DNA of 64,000 nt from Streptomyces sp. ICC1 (GTDB taxonomy: Bacteria > Actinomycetota > Actinomycetes > Streptomycetales > Streptomycetaceae): assembly GCF_003287935.1 (NCBI RefSeq), contig NZ_CP030287.1, positions 7,373,829 through 7,437,828 of the forward strand, given 5' to 3'. How positions within the stretch are numbered: position 1 is the first letter of the stretch; the number at the start of each line of letters is the position of its first letter. Positions 62,686 to 64,000 of the stretch are shown here, in pieces. The notes below the pieces were generated by a model, which saw nothing but the letters and a program-made list of their open reading frames with translations, was not told the origin of the DNA and did no database searches. The translations under genes were made by a program, and so were the position numbers.

Positions 62686-64000
62686 GTGCTGAAGAACAGG
62701 CTGAACACCTCCCGGGCGGCACGGGCCCTGGCCCTCGGCGTCGCCGCCCTGACCACCGCCTTCGCGGCGGGTCTGGCCGGCGCGAGCGCCGCGTACGCCG
62801 CCCCGATCGGCACCATCGAGGTCAACCCGGCGACCGGCGCGGACACGTCCGGCATCGCCTTCACCACCTCGGGCGCCTGCCCGGCCGGCGCCACCAACGT
62901 GCTGGTCAAGGTGGAGGGCTCCGGCTTCCCGGCCGGCGGCCTGAACGTGGTCGGCAACTCGCCCGTCGGGACCTACCCGACCGCCCCGAACGGCGGCATG
63001 GTCATCCCGCTGACCTCCACGATGCGGGACTACGCCAGCCAGGCCGGCTTCACCACCCTGCAGGGCAAGTACGACTTCACGGTCATCTGCCGGACCGCCT
63101 TCAACGGCACCAGCCTCGGCGACTACACGGGCGCCGTCTGGTTCACCTCGAACACGGCCTACCAGAACACCGACCCGGCCGTGAAGACCGACACCACCAC
63201 CTCGCTCGCGGTCACCCCGGCCGGCCCCGCCCAGGCGGGCACCCCGGTCACCCTCACCGCCACCGTCGCCCCGGCCGCCGCCGGCGGCACCGTCCAGTTC
63301 AAGGACGGCGCGGGCGACCTCGGCACGGCCGTCACGGTGAACAACGGCACGGCCGCGCTCACCACCTCCAACCTGGCCGCCGGCACGCACGGCCTGACCG
63401 CCGTCTTCACCCCGGCGAGCGCCTCGTACAACGGCTCGTCCTCCGCGGTGGTCTCCTACGCGGTCGCGGCCGTCCCGGCCACGGCCACCACCACCGCCCT
63501 GGCCGTCTCCCCGGCCGCCACCGCGCCGCAGTTCAGCCCGGTGACCCTGACCGGCACGGTCACCCCCGCGGGCGCCGCGGGAGCCGTGAAGTTCACCGAC
63601 ACCGTCGGCGGCAGCACCCTCACCCTGGGCACCGTCCCGGTCGCGGGCGGCAGCGCCACCCTCACCACCAGCAGCCTCCCGGTGGGCAGCCACTCCTTCA
63701 CCGCGGTGTTCGTGCCGGCCGACGCGGGCGCCTTCACCGGCTCCGACTCGGGCGCGATCCCCTACGTGGTGGGCGCCTTCACCGGCGTCTCCGCCTCCGA
63801 GACCATCACCACGACCGTCAACTCGGGCGCGCTCGTCATCAGCGTCGCCAACCCGCAGGTCACGCTGCCCTCGCCGGTGCTCAACGCCGACGGCGACCTG
63901 CTGACCACCGCCGGGTCCATCAACCCGGTCACCCTCACCGACACCCGCGCCGGAAACCCGGGCTGGACCGTCAGCGGCCAGGTCACCGACTTCTCCGACG
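62686..64000 (+). CDS. Secreted Ig-like repeat protein, 3' end outside the window
   Basis: At least 438 residues from GTG 62686, with CTGGAG 5 bases upstream. Signal peptide ARALALGVAALTTAFAAGLAGASAAYAAP. A first ~130-residue domain (IEVNPATGADTSGIAFTTSG...YDFTVICRTAFNG) is followed by at least two bacterial Ig-like (Big_3/5) modules: TSLAVTPAGPAQAGTPVTLTATV...GTVQFKDGAG and TALAVSPAATAPQFSPVTLTGTV...GAVKFTDTVGG, each ending 'GTHGLTAVF/GSHSFTAVFVPA'. Such modules space or display surface proteins. It follows two PstS-like proteins, suggesting a shared wall complex. The end is cut by the window. Confidence 0.8.
   Translation, partial: MLKNRLNTSRAARALALGVAALTTAFAAGLAGASAAYAAPIGTIEVNPATGADTSGIAFTTSGACPAGATNVLVKVEGSGFPAGGLNVVGNSPVGTYPTAPNGGMVIPLTSTMRDYASQAGFTTLQGKYDFTVICRTAFNGTSLGDYTGAVWFTSNTAYQNTDPAVKTDTTTSLAVTPAGPAQAGTPVTLTATVAPAAAGGTVQFKDGAGDLGTAVTVNNGTAALTTSNLAAGTHGLTAVFTPASASYNGSSSAVVSYAVAAVPATATTTALAVSPAATAPQFSPVTLTGTVTPAGAAGAVKFTDTVGGSTLTLGTVPVAGGSATLTTSSLPVGSHSFTAVFVPADAGAFTGSDSGAIPYVVGAFTGVSASETITTTVNSGALVISVANPQVTLPSPVLNADGDLLTTAGSINPVTLTDTRAGNPGWTVSGQVTDFSD

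Overview
The window is high-GC actinomycete DNA. The gene set (GTG starts, a tRNA-Gln-glmU-prs-rplY-pth core followed by ppc, a TraR/DksA-type zinc-finger gene followed by lspA and rluD, many two-component and TetR/XRE/AraC/PaaX regulators) points to Streptomyces or a close relative. Everything below comes from reading the sequence; gene names rest on remembered family motifs, not on searches.

Layout. (A) 1-28.66 kb: a 5'-cut secreted lamin-tail-domain protein; small secreted proteins; a CatB-type acetyltransferase and a GH26-like glycosidase; a TetR/hydrolase operon with a clear palindromic operator; an MFS/AraC pair; a histidine kinase fused to a membrane protein; an HTH-LAGLIDADG-like protein beside tRNA-Gln; the core run glmU, prs, rplY, pth, ppc; a sulfonate locus whose permease and ATPase genes have fused in frame and which is preceded by a short leader peptide; an alcohol dehydrogenase carrying a His-Gly repeat; an APC permease; a serine hydrolase; and a DhaL-DhaM fusion. 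(B) 28.68-38.11 kb: a block that begins with a lone 5S rRNA gene plus terminator and ends with a complete-looking rRNA-operon promoter/leader that has no 16S after it. It holds small hypothetical genes, several frameshifted pseudogenes, a complete ISL3-type insertion sequence with an 8-bp target duplication, a GNAT/PaaX operon and a membrane-anchored hydrolase. (C) 38.29-56.68 kb: TraR-like protein, lspA, rluD, a GNAT, a Na+/H+ antiporter, then a surface-polysaccharide region (epimerase, MurG paralogue, response regulator plus truncated kinase, two glycosyltransferases, WcaF-like acetyltransferase, polymerase, flippase, Wzz/BY-kinase-like protein, TagD-like nucleotidyltransferase). (D) 56.75-64.0 kb: a gene fragment, then a tight run of four exported proteins (two PstS-like binding proteins, a 905-residue anchored protein, and an Ig-like repeat protein cut by the window end).

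Caution about assembly. Two joints carry sequence that looks like Illumina Nextera transposase adapter (near 56.72-56.75 kb, 28 of 33 positions; near 38.11-38.13 kb, 19 of 24). Block B is bounded exactly by rRNA-operon pieces, as a short-read contig lying between two rRNA operons would be. The gene expected beside dhaL (dhaK) and the one I remember upstream of the TraR/lspA pair in S. coelicolor (ileS) are missing at the joints. Gene order across about 28.68, 38.11 and 56.72 kb should therefore not be trusted without read support. Frameshifts and in-frame fusions elsewhere may be real or may share this cause.

Most interesting biology: the exported PstS-like/Ig-like cluster at the right end, the surface-glycan region, the leader peptide plus fused SsuC-SsuB gene, and a MITE-like element present twice in opposite orientation (6.4 and 36.8 kb).
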